A DNA stretch of 64,000 bases from Aquilonibacter sp963820185 (GTDB lineage: Bacteria > Vulcanimicrobiota > Vulcanimicrobiia > Vulcanimicrobiales > Vulcanimicrobiaceae), in NCBI GenBank assembly GCA_963820185.1, contig CAWFYV010000002.1:310001-374000 (forward strand), in the 5' to 3' direction. The notes beneath the pieces are model-generated. The model saw only the letters and a list, made by a program, of their open reading frames with translations. It did not search any database and had not been told where the DNA came from. The position numbers and the translations under genes are program-made. Positions 26,168 to 34,743 of this stretch are shown here, one piece after another. Position 1 is the first letter of the stretch. Every line of letters starts with the position of its first letter.

Positions 26168-26811
26168 TCGATCCGGCAATACCGCGGCTGTATGCCTATC
26201 ACCGGGCGCTGCGCGAAGCGGCTGCGGCTGGTAAGACCACGATCACCTCGCAAGCGCTGGCTACGCTGCTGGGCCACGCGATCTCGAGCACGCAAATCCG
26301 CAAGGACCTCTCTTCCCTGGGGCCGCTCGGGCGGCGCGGGCAGGGCTATGCGATCAATCCACTAGCCGAGCAGCTCGCCTGGGTCTTAGGATTAGAGCAC
26401 GAGTGGCGGATCGCGATCGCCGGATTCGGCTATCTTGGGCACGCGCTCGCAACCTTTATCACCTCGCGCGAGTCGCGATTTAAGATCGCCGCAATCTTCG
26501 ATCGCTCGCCCGCGGTAATCGGTCAAGACTGGAACGGGATCACGGTTGCCGACATAATCACTATGGAACTCGACATGCAGCACGCCGCCTGCAACATCGG
26601 CGTCATCGCGGTCCCCGCGCCCTCGGCGCAAGCAATCGCGCAGCGCATGGCCGCTGCCGGCATTCGCGCGATTCTAAACTTTGCGCCGACCACGCTCCAC
26701 TTACGCGCACCCGTGCTGGTGCGCAACGTCGATCTCGCCGGCGAACTCTCGATGCTCACGCATTGGTTGACGCTCGCCGACGCCGAAGCGCAAGCGGAGG
26801 CGGAAGCGTAA
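26164..26811 (+). CDS. rex: Redox-sensing transcriptional repressor Rex
   Basis: The protein has 215 residues, with an ATGA overlap at hemL. The N-terminal winged helix has the Rex recognition pattern (LLGHAISSTQIRKDLSSLGPLGRRGQGYAI). The C-terminal Rossmann domain has the NADH-binding GFGYLGHAL, then FKIAAIFDRSP, and the NFAP segment of the dimer interface. Rex binds operators when NADH/NAD+ is low and leaves DNA when NADH rises, de-repressing respiratory genes. Its place between hemL and hemA recalls the known rex-hemACD operon of Streptomyces. I found no convincing Rex operator in the window by eye. Confidence 0.93.
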   Translation: MIDPAIPRLYAYHRALREAAAAGKTTITSQALATLLGHAISSTQIRKDLSSLGPLGRRGQGYAINPLAEQLAWVLGLEHEWRIAIAGFGYLGHALATFITSRESRFKIAAIFDRSPAVIGQDWNGITVADIITMELDMQHAACNIGVIAVPAPSAQAIAQRMAAAGIRAILNFAPTTLHLRAPVLVRNVDLAGELSMLTHWLTLADAEAQAEAEA

Positions 26812-28148
26812 TGCCGTTAGTTTGTCTCGGGCTTTCGCATCACACCGCACCGGTTGAAGTGCGCGAGCGCCACGCATTTCCGCCATCGCGCGTCGTCGAA
26901 GCGTTGGTTGCGCTGCGTGACTACTCGTCGGTCAAGGAAGCCGTGATGCTGCAGACGTGCGGCCGGCTCGAAATCTACGCCGAGCTCGACGACTACGAAC
27001 TGGGAGTCGCGCAACTGCGCTCGTTCTTGGGCAACTTTGGCCACGGTCTGGCGCGCGAGCGCTATGACCTCGATTCATATCTGTATACCTTGCTCGGCCG
27101 TCAGGCGATCGAACATCTCTTCCGCGTCTCAACGGGTCTGGACTCGATGTTGATTGGTGAGGCGGAGATCCTCGGCCAAGTCAAAGACGCCTACGTCCAA
27201 GCACAACACGCCAAAGCGCTGGGCAAGACGCTGCATCGCCTCTTCCGCGAAGCGCTCAATGCCGGAAAACATGCGCGCTCGCAAACACAGATCGGCGACG
27301 AGTCGGCGTCAATCGCAACCGCGGCGATCGATATCGCGAAGAAACGCCTTGGACCGCTCGACGGTAAATCGGTCGTGGTCATCGGCGCCGGCAAGATGGG
27401 ACGCACTGCGGTGCGCCGTCTCCGCGAGGAAGGCGCGGAGCGTTTGATCGTGACGAATCGCACGATCTCGCGCGCGCAAGAGTTGATCGCCGAGGTCGGC
27501 TTCGGTGAAGCGATTGAGATGCCGGGGCTCGTCGATGCTCTGGCTGCGGCCGACGTCGTCGTGACCTCGACCGGCGCGTCGCACTTCGTCGTGACGCACG
27601 ATCATGTGGTCAAGGCAATGGCAAAGCGCCCGCAACGCCCGCTCTTCATCATTGATATCGCGGTTCCGCGTGACACCGATCCCACTGCACGCGAAGTCGC
27701 CAACGTCACGCTCGTCGACATCGATAGCCTCAAGACCGTCGTTGACGAGAAACTCGAGGTTCGCCGCGAAGCCATTCCGCACGTCGAAGAGATCATCGAT
27801 GAATTCATCGGACGTTTCGGCGCGTGGTATCAATCGCGCCTCGCCGCACCCGTCATCGCTTCGATCACACAGAAAGCTGAGGCGATCCGGCTCGCAGAAC
27901 TTTCACGGCTCTTCGGTCGCGCACCGGAACTGACCGAACGCGAGAAGATGCTGATCACTGGCATGTCGATGACCGTCGTCTCAAAATTCTTGCATTCGGT
28001 CGTCGTGAAAATTCGCGAGAAGGCAACCAGCAATCACGCCGAAGCGATCTCGCAAGCGCGCATGCTCGACGAACTTTTCGAACTCAACCTGGCCGATCGC
28101 ATGGCGGAACTCTTGCCGCCGACCCTCGTCTCCGACGCGGATGAATAG
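26811..28148 (+). CDS. hemA: Glutamyl-tRNA reductase
   Basis: The protein has 445 residues from ATG 26811, overlapping the rex stop (TAATG). The catalytic cysteine lies in MLQTCGRLEIYAE (usually TCNR, here TCGR). The tRNA-binding signature RVSTGLDSMLIGEAEILGQVK and the NADPH loop VVVIGAGKMGRTAVRRL follow, with the helical dimerisation domain at the end. It reduces glutamyl-tRNA to glutamate-1-semialdehyde, the first committed step of the pathway, passed on to HemL. The N-to-G change beside the catalytic cysteine is minor but visible. Confidence 0.96.
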   Translation: MPLVCLGLSHHTAPVEVRERHAFPPSRVVEALVALRDYSSVKEAVMLQTCGRLEIYAELDDYELGVAQLRSFLGNFGHGLARERYDLDSYLYTLLGRQAIEHLFRVSTGLDSMLIGEAEILGQVKDAYVQAQHAKALGKTLHRLFREALNAGKHARSQTQIGDESASIATAAIDIAKKRLGPLDGKSVVVIGAGKMGRTAVRRLREEGAERLIVTNRTISRAQELIAEVGFGEAIEMPGLVDALAAADVVVTSTGASHFVVTHDHVVKAMAKRPQRPLFIIDIAVPRDTDPTAREVANVTLVDIDSLKTVVDEKLEVRREAIPHVEEIIDEFIGRFGAWYQSRLAAPVIASITQKAEAIRLAELSRLFGRAPELTEREKMLITGMSMTVVSKFLHSVVVKIREKATSNHAEAISQARMLDELFELNLADRMAELLPPTLVSDADE

Positions 28149-29664
28149 CCCACCCGGGCGCGTTATTCTCGTTGGTGCGGGACCGGGCGATCCGGGGCTG
28201 CTGACTCTCCGCGGCGCTGCGGCGCTTGCATCCGCCGACATACTCCTCTACGACGCGCTGGCGAGCGACCCGATCGTTGCGCTCGCGCCGCCAAGCTGCG
28301 AGCGCATTTTTGTCGGGAAGCGCGGCGGCAACCACGCGATGACGCAAGAGGCGATCGAAGCGCTGATGATTACCAAGGCCACCGACGGCAAGTGTGTCGT
28401 GCGGCTCAAGGGTGGCGATCCGTTTTTGTTTGGCCGTGGGGGCGAAGAGGCGCAAGCGCTCCACGCCGCAGGCATCCGGTTCGAAGTCGTGCCCGGCATC
28501 AGCTCCGCGCTTGCCGCACCTGCATATGCGGGCATTCCGGTGACCCATCGCGCGATCAACCCCGTGCTTACCATCGCGACCGGACACGAAGATCCAGCCA
28601 AAGCCGCGAGCACGATCGATTGGGCCGAGCTCGCCGATCCGCACCGCACGCTCGTGCTGCTGATGGCAATGGGCAACCTCGGGGCGATCTGCGAGCGCCT
28701 GATCCTACGTGGTCGCGCACCGCAGACGCCGGTTGCCGTGATTCAAGATGGGACGCGTCCGACGCAACGGACCGTGACCGGCACGCTCGCGACGATCGCG
28801 CAGACATCGCAACAGGCGGGGCTCGGAGCCCCGGCCATTGTCGTGATCGGCGATGTCGTTGCGTTGCGCGAAGAGCTGCGCTGGTACGATCGCGCGCCGC
28901 TTTTCGGCAAGCGCGTGTTGATCACGCGCCCCGCGCAGCAAGCGCAAGATTTTGCGCGCGCACTCTATGCGCGCGGGGTCGAACCGATTCTCGCGTCGAC
29001 GATCGCGATCGTCCCGCCCGACGACTCGATGCCTGCGCACCGAGCGATCGACGAGCTTGCCCAGTTTCGTTGGGTCGTCTTCACTTCACAGCATGGGGTC
29101 GATGCGTTCTTCGATCGCCTTGCAAGTCTCGATGCCGACGCGCGTTATCTCGGCAACACGAAGGTGGCGGCGATCGGCAGCAAGACGGCGGAGCGCTTGC
29201 GCGCGTACGGCGTCCGCGCCGACCTCGTACCGGCGGTATTTGTGAGCGAAGAGATTGCACGCGCGCTGATCGAGGCGACACACGACGGCGATCGCGTGCT
29301 GATCTATCGGGCCCAAGAGGCGCGCGATGTGCTGCCCCAGATGCTCGAGGATGCCGATCGCCGACCGCACGTCGTCGCCGCTTATAAGACCATCTTCGAC
29401 GTCGACCCACACTTCGCAGAGAAGGTCGCGAGCGCCGACGTGTTGACGTTTACGAGTGCAAGCACGGTGCGCGGCTACGTCGAGCTTCTTGGTGGACTCG
29501 AGAAGGCGCGCGCGGCCGCACGCAACAAACTTGTCGCCTGCATCGGTCCGATCACCGCGGAAGCAGCCGATGAAGCCGGTCTGCACGTCGATGTCGTTGC
29601 CGACGTTTTTACGACCGACGGACTGCTCGACGCGCTCGAAGCGCACCTCGCACTGTTGGCGTGA
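28141..29664 (+). CDS. Fusion of uroporphyrinogen-III C-methyltransferase (CobA) and uroporphyrinogen-III synthase (HemD)
   Basis: The protein has 507 residues from ATG 28141, 8 nt inside hemA. Residues 1-250 are SUMT/CobA: VGAGPGDPGLLTLRGA, YDALAS, VRLKGGDPFLFGRGGEE, VVPGISSALAAPAYAGIPVTHR. Residues 255-507 form a complete HemD: KRVLITRPAQQAQDFARAL, FTSQHGVDAF, VAAIGSKTAERL, LTFTSASTV, CIGPITAEAADEAG. It makes uroporphyrinogen III and methylates it to precorrin-2, which the SirC domain of the first gene can oxidise to sirohydrochlorin. The operon thus covers both the heme trunk and the siroheme branch. Confidence 0.95.
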   Translation: MNSPPGRVILVGAGPGDPGLLTLRGAAALASADILLYDALASDPIVALAPPSCERIFVGKRGGNHAMTQEAIEALMITKATDGKCVVRLKGGDPFLFGRGGEEAQALHAAGIRFEVVPGISSALAAPAYAGIPVTHRAINPVLTIATGHEDPAKAASTIDWAELADPHRTLVLLMAMGNLGAICERLILRGRAPQTPVAVIQDGTRPTQRTVTGTLATIAQTSQQAGLGAPAIVVIGDVVALREELRWYDRAPLFGKRVLITRPAQQAQDFARALYARGVEPILASTIAIVPPDDSMPAHRAIDELAQFRWVVFTSQHGVDAFFDRLASLDADARYLGNTKVAAIGSKTAERLRAYGVRADLVPAVFVSEEIARALIEATHDGDRVLIYRAQEARDVLPQMLEDADRRPHVVAAYKTIFDVDPHFAEKVASADVLTFTSASTVRGYVELLGGLEKARAAARNKLVACIGPITAEAADEAGLHVDVVADVFTTDGLLDALEAHLALLA

Positions 29665-30362
29665 TCGGACTCTCGCGCGGCGGCCTCATCGCTGCCGCGA
29701 TCGTCGGCATCTTCGTGTGGATCTTTGCCGGCTGGCAGGGCGTCGTCGTGCTGTTCGCCTTTTTCATTCCTTCGACGGCGATCTCGCGCATTGGCCGCGC
29801 ACGCAAGCAGGCACTGGTCGATATCGGCAAACATGGGCCGCGCGACGCGATGCAAGTGCTTGCCAACGGCGGTGTCGCGACGGCCGCAGCCGTGTTGTCG
29901 CATTGGTTTGGCCCGGTGATGCTTGCAGCTTTTGCCGGTGCGTTCGCGGCCGCGTCGGCCGACACGTGGGCGACCGAGATCGGGACACTCGCCAACGGCA
30001 CGCCGCGTTCCATCCTTACCTTCAAACCGCTGGCGGCCGGGCTCTCGGGCGGCGTGACGTGGCAAGGTTCGCTCGCACAGATCGGCGGCGCCGCAGTTGT
30101 CGCCTGCGTTGCCATGCTCGTGCACGTCGCGTTTCTTTGGCCGGTGCTCATTGGTGGGGTCGCGGGCTCCATTCTCGATTCGGTGCTCGGCGCAACGCTG
30201 CAAACCTTGCGCTACTGCCCGCAATGTCAGCGCGCCTGCGAAACGAATCCGCACGTGTGCGGCGCTGCGACCACCGTGCGCCGGGGCCTGAAGTGGTTCG
30301 ACAACGACGCCGTCAACTTCGCCGCTACGCTTTGCGGCGCACTCGTTGCCGGTCTCATGTGA
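29661..30362 (+). CDS. DUF92/TMEM19 family membrane protein
   Basis: The protein has 233 residues from GTG 29661 (GTGA overlap with the previous gene). It is a five- to six-helix protein with the DUF92 hallmarks: SRIGRARK early, FAGAFAAASADTWATEIG in the middle, then GGVTWQGSLAQIGGA and GSILDSVLGATLQ. A loop with CPQC and CETNPHVC looks like a small metal-binding knuckle, common in prokaryotic members. A plant relative (VTE6) is a phytyl-phosphate kinase; no function is established for bacterial ones. It closes the tetrapyrrole operon, where a prenyl-phosphate role is possible but unproven. Confidence 0.85.
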   Translation: MIGLSRGGLIAAAIVGIFVWIFAGWQGVVVLFAFFIPSTAISRIGRARKQALVDIGKHGPRDAMQVLANGGVATAAAVLSHWFGPVMLAAFAGAFAAASADTWATEIGTLANGTPRSILTFKPLAAGLSGGVTWQGSLAQIGGAAVVACVAMLVHVAFLWPVLIGGVAGSILDSVLGATLQTLRYCPQCQRACETNPHVCGAATTVRRGLKWFDNDAVNFAATLCGALVAGLM

Positions 30363-30392
30363 TTTTCAATCCGGGCGGGGAATATAGCACCC

Positions 30393-30749
30393 ATGACTCA
30401 GCTCATTGCGCGCTTTCCAATCGCATCGACCGTCGTGCTCCTGACGTTCTCCAACCTCTTTATGACGATCGCCTGGTACGGACATCTCAAGAACACGAAG
30501 ACGCCACTCATCGTCGCTATTCTCGCGAGCTGGGGCATTGCGCTGCTCGAGTACTGCTTTCAGGTCCCGGCAAACCGCATCGGCTATGGTGCGCTCACCT
30601 TGACGCAACTCAAGATCGTCCAAGAGATCATCACGCTGGTCGTCTTCACGATCTTCGCCTTCGTTGTCTTCGGCCAAGTTCCAAAATGGAACTACGCAGT
30701 CGCCTACCTATTCATCGTCGGCGCGGTCTACTTCGCTTTCAAAGCCTAG
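30393..30749 (+). CDS. DMT superfamily small membrane protein (DUF486)
   Basis: The protein has 118 residues with four membrane helices. The DUF486 pattern is clear: FSNLFMTIAWYGHLK, SWGIALLEYCFQVPANRIGY, LTLTQLKIVQEIITLVVF and GQVPKWNYAVAYLFIVGAVYF. This family is distantly related to small multidrug-resistance and EmrE-type transporters. No substrate is known. It lies just upstream of the fluoride riboswitch but is outside it, so it is not predicted to be fluoride-controlled. Confidence 0.85.
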   Translation: MTQLIARFPIASTVVLLTFSNLFMTIAWYGHLKNTKTPLIVAILASWGIALLEYCFQVPANRIGYGALTLTQLKIVQEIITLVVFTIFAFVVFGQVPKWNYAVAYLFIVGAVYFAFKA

Positions 30750-30787
30750 GAAGGATCGTGAATCGCGTGAACCTAACTCACGCGCCA

Positions 30788-30863
30788 ACGGGATGGAGCC
30801 CCCGGTAAAACGCCGTCGCGGGCTGATGGCTCCTACGTAAGGTTACTTACGCCTTGGTAGGAG
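30788..30863 (+). promoter_or_regulatory. Fluoride riboswitch (crcB motif) with SD-sequestering platform
   Basis: The aptamer matches the crcB consensus. Stem P1 is CGGG (30789-30792) with CCCG (30801-30804). The P1 loop GGAGCC (30795-30800) forms a perfect 6-bp pseudoknot with GGCTCC (30828-30833). P3 is GCC/GGC (30812-30814 with 30821-30823) followed by the conserved CTGATGGC. Downstream, CTCCTAC (30830-30836) can pair instead with GTAGGAG (30857-30863), the ribosome site of the antiporter, helped by GTAAG/CTTAC (30837-30841 with 30846-30850). Fluoride binding should lock the pseudoknot, free the ribosome site and switch translation on. Confidence 0.92.
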
Positions 30864-30869
30864 TTTGTC

Positions 30870-32036
30870 GTGCACGTCATTACAGAATCAACGAATATCT
30901 GGCTGGTTGCTGCGCTGTGGATCGCCCTTGCCGCGCTTGCTGCGCTTCTAGCGATTCGCGTCAAGATGCCGGCGGCGCTCGCGGAAATCATTATCGGCGT
31001 CGTCGCCGGCGCTCTTATCGGCCTGCGGACCAATAGCTGGATCGATTTCATCGCCGGCTTCGGCAGCATTCTTCTTACGTTCCTGGCCGGCGGTGAGATC
31101 GACCCAGTTGTCTTGCGCAGGCAGCTGTTACCATCATCGATTCTCGGTGCCGCGTCGTTTCTCACGCCGTTTCTCGCCGCAATGGCCTACACATTTTTCG
31201 TTGCGCATTGGAGCGCCGACGCCGCGAAGATCGCAGGGATTGCGATGTCCACGACATCGGTTGCGGTCGTGTACGCAGTCATGATCGAAACCGGTCTCGC
31301 CACGAAAGAGTTCGGCCAATTGATTTTAGCCGCGTGTTTTTTCACCGATCTCGGAACCGTCATCGCACTCGGCCTACTGTTCGCGAACTACAACCTTTGG
31401 CTGATTGCCCTTGTCGCGGGAATTGCCGTCGCGATGGCGTTTGTTCCGACGCTGCTGAAGCTTGTGATTGCACGAAGCGGTCGATTTGTCAGTGAGCCCG
31501 CGCTGCGCATCCTCTTCGCGGTCATCTTCGGGCTCGCTGCGATTGCGACATTTGCAAAGAGCGAAGGTGTGCTTCCGGCCTATTTCTTGGGACTCGGGTG
31601 TGCCGGCATGTTAACGTCTCTACCCGACGTCAAGCGTCGTCTGCAGACGATGACGATGGCAATTCTCGCGCCTTTCTATTTCCTAAAGGCCGGAACGTAC
31701 GTCGAAGTTGGGGCGGCGCTGGCCAACATCGGGCTCATTGCGATACTTTTCGTCGTCAAGGTTGGGGCAAAGGTCATCGGCGTGCTCCCGCTCGCGCGGG
31801 GCGTGTTTCGCTACCCCGCAGCAAACGCCAACTACCTCACGATGATGATGGCGACAGGCCTCACCTTCGGAACGATTTCGAGTTTGTACGGGCTCACGCA
31901 TCACCTGATCGACCAGTCGCAATACACCGCGCTCGTCACGGTCGTCATTCTCACCGCCGTAATCCCGACGGCCGTGGCGCAGATACTCTTCAAACCAGCT
32001 GAGGAACCCGACGAGATGGAAGCGGACGTCCCCTAA
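30870..32036 (+). CDS. CPA2-type Na+/H+ antiporter under fluoride riboswitch control
   Basis: The protein has 388 residues from GTG 30870, with TAGGAG at 30858-30863 belonging to the riboswitch platform. It has about 11-12 membrane helices in the inverted-repeat fold of cation/proton antiporters. SILLTFLAGGEIDP carries the TM3-like acidic site, and AACFFTDLGTVIALG the unwound-helix aspartate. No C-terminal TrkA-N domain is present, so it is not a KefB-type potassium system. Sodium/proton antiporters are among gene classes known to be linked to fluoride riboswitches, alongside crcB and CLC-F. It probably helps cells survive fluoride; whether it moves fluoride itself is unknown. Confidence 0.88.
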   Translation: MHVITESTNIWLVAALWIALAALAALLAIRVKMPAALAEIIIGVVAGALIGLRTNSWIDFIAGFGSILLTFLAGGEIDPVVLRRQLLPSSILGAASFLTPFLAAMAYTFFVAHWSADAAKIAGIAMSTTSVAVVYAVMIETGLATKEFGQLILAACFFTDLGTVIALGLLFANYNLWLIALVAGIAVAMAFVPTLLKLVIARSGRFVSEPALRILFAVIFGLAAIATFAKSEGVLPAYFLGLGCAGMLTSLPDVKRRLQTMTMAILAPFYFLKAGTYVEVGAALANIGLIAILFVVKVGAKVIGVLPLARGVFRYPAANANYLTMMMATGLTFGTISSLYGLTHHLIDQSQYTALVTVVILTAVIPTAVAQILFKPAEEPDEMEADVP

Positions 32037-33217
32037 GCGGGCGCGACCTCAAGGTTGTGTTGCGTTGCCGCGAGCATCGTTGCCACTGCAAACGTTCCGA
32101 GTACGAATGCAAAGCCGACGATCGCCGTGTACAGCCCGATGTGGTTGGCCGCGATCCCGACGATCAACGCGGGAATGCTAAACCCGAGATAGCTCGCAAC
32201 AAAGAGCGCCGAGAGGGTCTCCGCGCGATGCTCGGGCGGAGCGATTGCATTGACGATGTTCAACCCGGCGAGATAGCCGAGTCCGTTGCCCAGACCGGCG
32301 ATCGCACAGGCGAGCGCGAGCAAGACGTAGATATGGTTCGGCGCCCCGAGCAAGAGGGTCCATACGCCGGCGCCGAGCGCAAGCATCGCCGCGATGATCG
32401 CCGCGCGATTGCTCAAGTGGCTTCCAATTGCCGCAGCTACGAGCGTACCGATTTGCGCGCAGAGTATTACGGATGAGCCAATCAGGAGGTTGTGCACGCC
32501 GAGTGCGGCTTCCAAGAAGGAGGGCACAAGCGATGCAAAGATCGAGATCACGGCCCACCCGATGAAGGATTGCGCCGACGCAACAAAGAGCGGCCGCCGA
32601 ATCGCCGGCGGAATCATTGGAAGTCCGCGATGGGCCGCAGAATGGGTGTGCGCACACGACGGTACCGTACGCACGACGAGCACGACCACGGCCGAGAGCA
32701 CGATGTACACGATGAACGTGAGTCTGGTCGGAAGCGGCGCATATTGCGCGAGGATACCGGCAATCATCGCACCAACGGCCGAGCCGATTGCGATGCTCGC
32801 GACCGCGACGAGTCCAGCACGATTCTGCAAGCCGTCCGGCATCCATTCGCGTATTGCCGCAGTCGCGGTCGGCGTCCCGATGCCGATAGCGACGCCCTGC
32901 AACACGCGTCCGGCGAGCAACCACCACAGATTCGACGCGAGCGCAAGCGTGAGCGCGCCGAGCGCGGCGATGCCGAGTGCAATCATCAGTGTCTTGCGCC
33001 GACCGATGTCGTCGGAAATACCGCCAAAAAAGATCAGCGACGGGATCAACGATGCCGCATAGATTGCAAAGACGATGCTGATATCGCCGGGCGTAAGACC
33101 CCATTGTTCGCGATAGAATTCGTAGAGCGGGGAGGGCATGAACACGCCGGCGAGCAGCAGCGCAAGCGCGGCTGCGGCAATCGGATAGCGTCCGGCGGCG
33201 GGATTACCGCTTGCCAT
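32033..33217 (-). CDS. Major facilitator superfamily transporter
   Basis: The protein has 394 residues from ATG 33217 (MASGNPAAG); an upstream start at 33247 would lie deeper in the glutaredoxin gene. It has twelve helices, the MFS motif A as GGISDDIGRRKTLM in loop 2-3, and RVLQGVAIGIGTPTATA in helix 4-5. It is a drug or metabolite exporter by general resemblance, substrate unknown. It overlaps the glutaredoxin stop by 14 nt, so the two are co-transcribed. Its end touches the antiporter gene's stop on the other strand. Confidence 0.87.
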   Translation of the reverse strand: MASGNPAAGRYPIAAAALALLLAGVFMPSPLYEFYREQWGLTPGDISIVFAIYAASLIPSLIFFGGISDDIGRRKTLMIALGIAALGALTLALASNLWWLLAGRVLQGVAIGIGTPTATAAIREWMPDGLQNRAGLVAVASIAIGSAVGAMIAGILAQYAPLPTRLTFIVYIVLSAVVVLVVRTVPSCAHTHSAAHRGLPMIPPAIRRPLFVASAQSFIGWAVISIFASLVPSFLEAALGVHNLLIGSSVILCAQIGTLVAAAIGSHLSNRAAIIAAMLALGAGVWTLLLGAPNHIYVLLALACAIAGLGNGLGYLAGLNIVNAIAPPEHRAETLSALFVASYLGFSIPALIVGIAANHIGLYTAIVGFAFVLGTFAVATMLAATQHNLEVAPA

Positions 33218-33455
33218 ACTTCTTTTCGAGATACGCGATGATCGCATCGTCGTCGTCGGCGATTTTCACGTCGCCATCGATCATCGACGGTATCCCGGTG
33301 ACGCCGAAGAGCTCTTTGAGATTCGTACGTTTGGCATGGTCTTCGGGCTCGTTGACGACCTTGTAGTCGAGCAGCATGTCGGTCATCTTGGCGCGCACGC
33401 GCGCGCAGTAGGGGCACCACTCGGCTTGGTACAGGACGATGTTCGTATCGATCAT
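33204..33455 (-). CDS. Glutaredoxin-like protein
   Basis: The protein has 83 residues from ATG 33455; an ATG at 33476 would add seven. It has a thioredoxin fold with the dithiol active site CPYC in VLYQAEWCPYCARVRAKM, the cis-proline segment GVTGIPSMIDG, and the terminal IIAYLEKKYG helix typical of glutaredoxins. It would reduce disulfides or glutathione-like mixed disulfides in the cytoplasm. No glutathione genes are visible here. Its start is divergent from the TonB-like gene, with about 90 bp between them. Confidence 0.88.
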   Translation of the reverse strand: MIDTNIVLYQAEWCPYCARVRAKMTDMLLDYKVVNEPEDHAKRTNLKELFGVTGIPSMIDGDVKIADDDDAIIAYLEKKYGKR

Positions 33456-33546
33456 GCGCCTGAGCTTGCGCAGCATAGGAGAGACGCCCTTCCCGGTCAC
33501 GGCTGGGTGGTGCGGGCCGTTCGACCAGCGAAGGGGTTTTTCACAA

Positions 33547-34248
33547 ATGGTGAGCATGGGCACCGCCCCGCGCAACCGCCTGCTCTACCGAGCGCTGCCG
33601 GCATCGCTCGCACTCCATCTTTTGCTGCTCGCATTCATCCCGCCGCTTGCAAGCATCGAAGGCGGACAGAGCGTCGAGCTGCTCTCGTTCGTACGCATCC
33701 AGACCGTGCACATTGCGACGCCCAAGCCGAAGATCGAGCCACTGGCGAAGGCTTCGCTCCAAGGTCCGGTGCCGACGGTCTCGCACGCGCATGCACCGGC
33801 GATCGTGTTGCGTCCGGTTGCGCACGCAACGGTAAGTGCGGCACCGCAACGCCAAGTCGCTCCCGTACTTGGCTCGGCGCAACCGGGCAGCATTGCCGCG
33901 ATGACGCATGCATCGGTCACTCCAAATCCAAGCGCGACGCCGGGGACGCCGGAGCAGAACCAGACTGCGACCCGTCAGGCGGTCGGTGGATATATGCCGC
34001 TCGGTGCCGACGAGCCCGTTCCGGTCCTCGACCCTGCCGTGCGCAAAGAACTGTTCGCACTCGGCGTACACGTGACGCTGACGATCGTCGTCGATAGCAG
34101 CGGACATACCAAGAGCGTTGCTTTCGAGCCGCCGCTGGACGATGGCGTCGAGAAGCAGATTCGCTCGTTACTTGCATCCGCGCAGTGGGACGCTGCCGTG
34201 TGCGGCGCGGGCATGACGTGCGAAGCGCAGGCCACGATCAAACTGTAA
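33547..34248 (+). CDS. TonB-like C-terminal domain protein
   Basis: The protein has 233 residues from ATG 33547 (ATG 33556 also in frame). An N-terminal membrane anchor (about residues 14-32, ASLALHLLLLAFIPPL) is followed by a Pro/Ala/Thr/His-rich periplasmic linker (about 50-150) and a C-terminal domain with the TonB-type strand-turn-helix pattern (VTLTIVVDSSGHTKSVAFEP, then IRSLLASAQWDAA, ending CEAQATIKL). No exbB, exbD or receptor lies nearby. It may transduce energy to an outer-membrane receptor encoded elsewhere, or be one of many orphan TonB-domain proteins. Confidence 0.7.
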   Translation: MVSMGTAPRNRLLYRALPASLALHLLLLAFIPPLASIEGGQSVELLSFVRIQTVHIATPKPKIEPLAKASLQGPVPTVSHAHAPAIVLRPVAHATVSAAPQRQVAPVLGSAQPGSIAAMTHASVTPNPSATPGTPEQNQTATRQAVGGYMPLGADEPVPVLDPAVRKELFALGVHVTLTIVVDSSGHTKSVAFEPPLDDGVEKQIRSLLASAQWDAAVCGAGMTCEAQATIKL

Positions 34249-34693
34249 CGATCGACGCGCGTGCAGTGAGTTCGCGCGCCGCGATCAGCGCACCGTCGCT
34301 ATGCGCTAGCGCGGCAAACCCCAAGTCTGCGAATCCCGTCTCACCGGCGACAATGCCTGTGGCAAAAAGCAATACTCCCGACTTCGTCGCCCGTAACACG
34401 GAGCGCACCTTGCGCAATTCGCGCACACGCGATGCGCGATCGGTAGAGAGCCGAATCGCCACGAGCGCCAGCCGCCCACCAGCGAACGCGCCGTCGACTC
34501 GCAGCAGACCGCGCTGCCGGTCGAGCACCTCGCGCGCAGCAAACGTCGCATTCCAAAAGAGTGCTTGACGGCCACGATACGCGTAGTCCATTGCAAAACG
34601 GGTCGCAAGTGCGAGCGCATCACCTTCGTCGATAGCATGCAACGCAAAAATCGCCGGCGCGTGCGCATCGATCGCCTCCGCGACACGGCGCAT
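34238..34693 (-). CDS. Endonuclease/exonuclease/phosphatase-like short protein
   Basis: The protein has 151 residues. The composition and blocks (PAIFALHAIDEGDALALATRF, RGRQALFWNATF, RGLLRVDGAFAGGRLALVAIRL) resemble the middle of EEP-fold nucleases, but the catalytic His-Asp ends are not recognisable. The sequence just upstream of the ATG continues in frame with a plausible VGDPSGPGG segment but offers no ATG, GTG or TTG start, so the N terminus may be degraded or use a rare start. It follows the arginase gene on the minus strand with about 50 bp between. Confidence 0.5.
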   Translation of the reverse strand: MRRVAEAIDAHAPAIFALHAIDEGDALALATRFAMDYAYRGRQALFWNATFAAREVLDRQRGLLRVDGAFAGGRLALVAIRLSTDRASRVRELRKVRSVLRATKSGVLLFATGIVAGETGFADLGFAALAHSDGALIAARELTARASIVTV

Positions 34694-34743
34694 GCCACCG
34701 GGACCGCTAGGATCGCCGACGAGAGCGAGAACGTTCGGCGGCG

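Noticed and set aside
30788..30863. yybP-ykoY (manganese) or c-di-AMP riboswitch
   Set aside because: The GGCTGATGGC element first suggested others, but P1, the pseudoknot and P3 fit the fluoride (crcB) architecture and not those classes.
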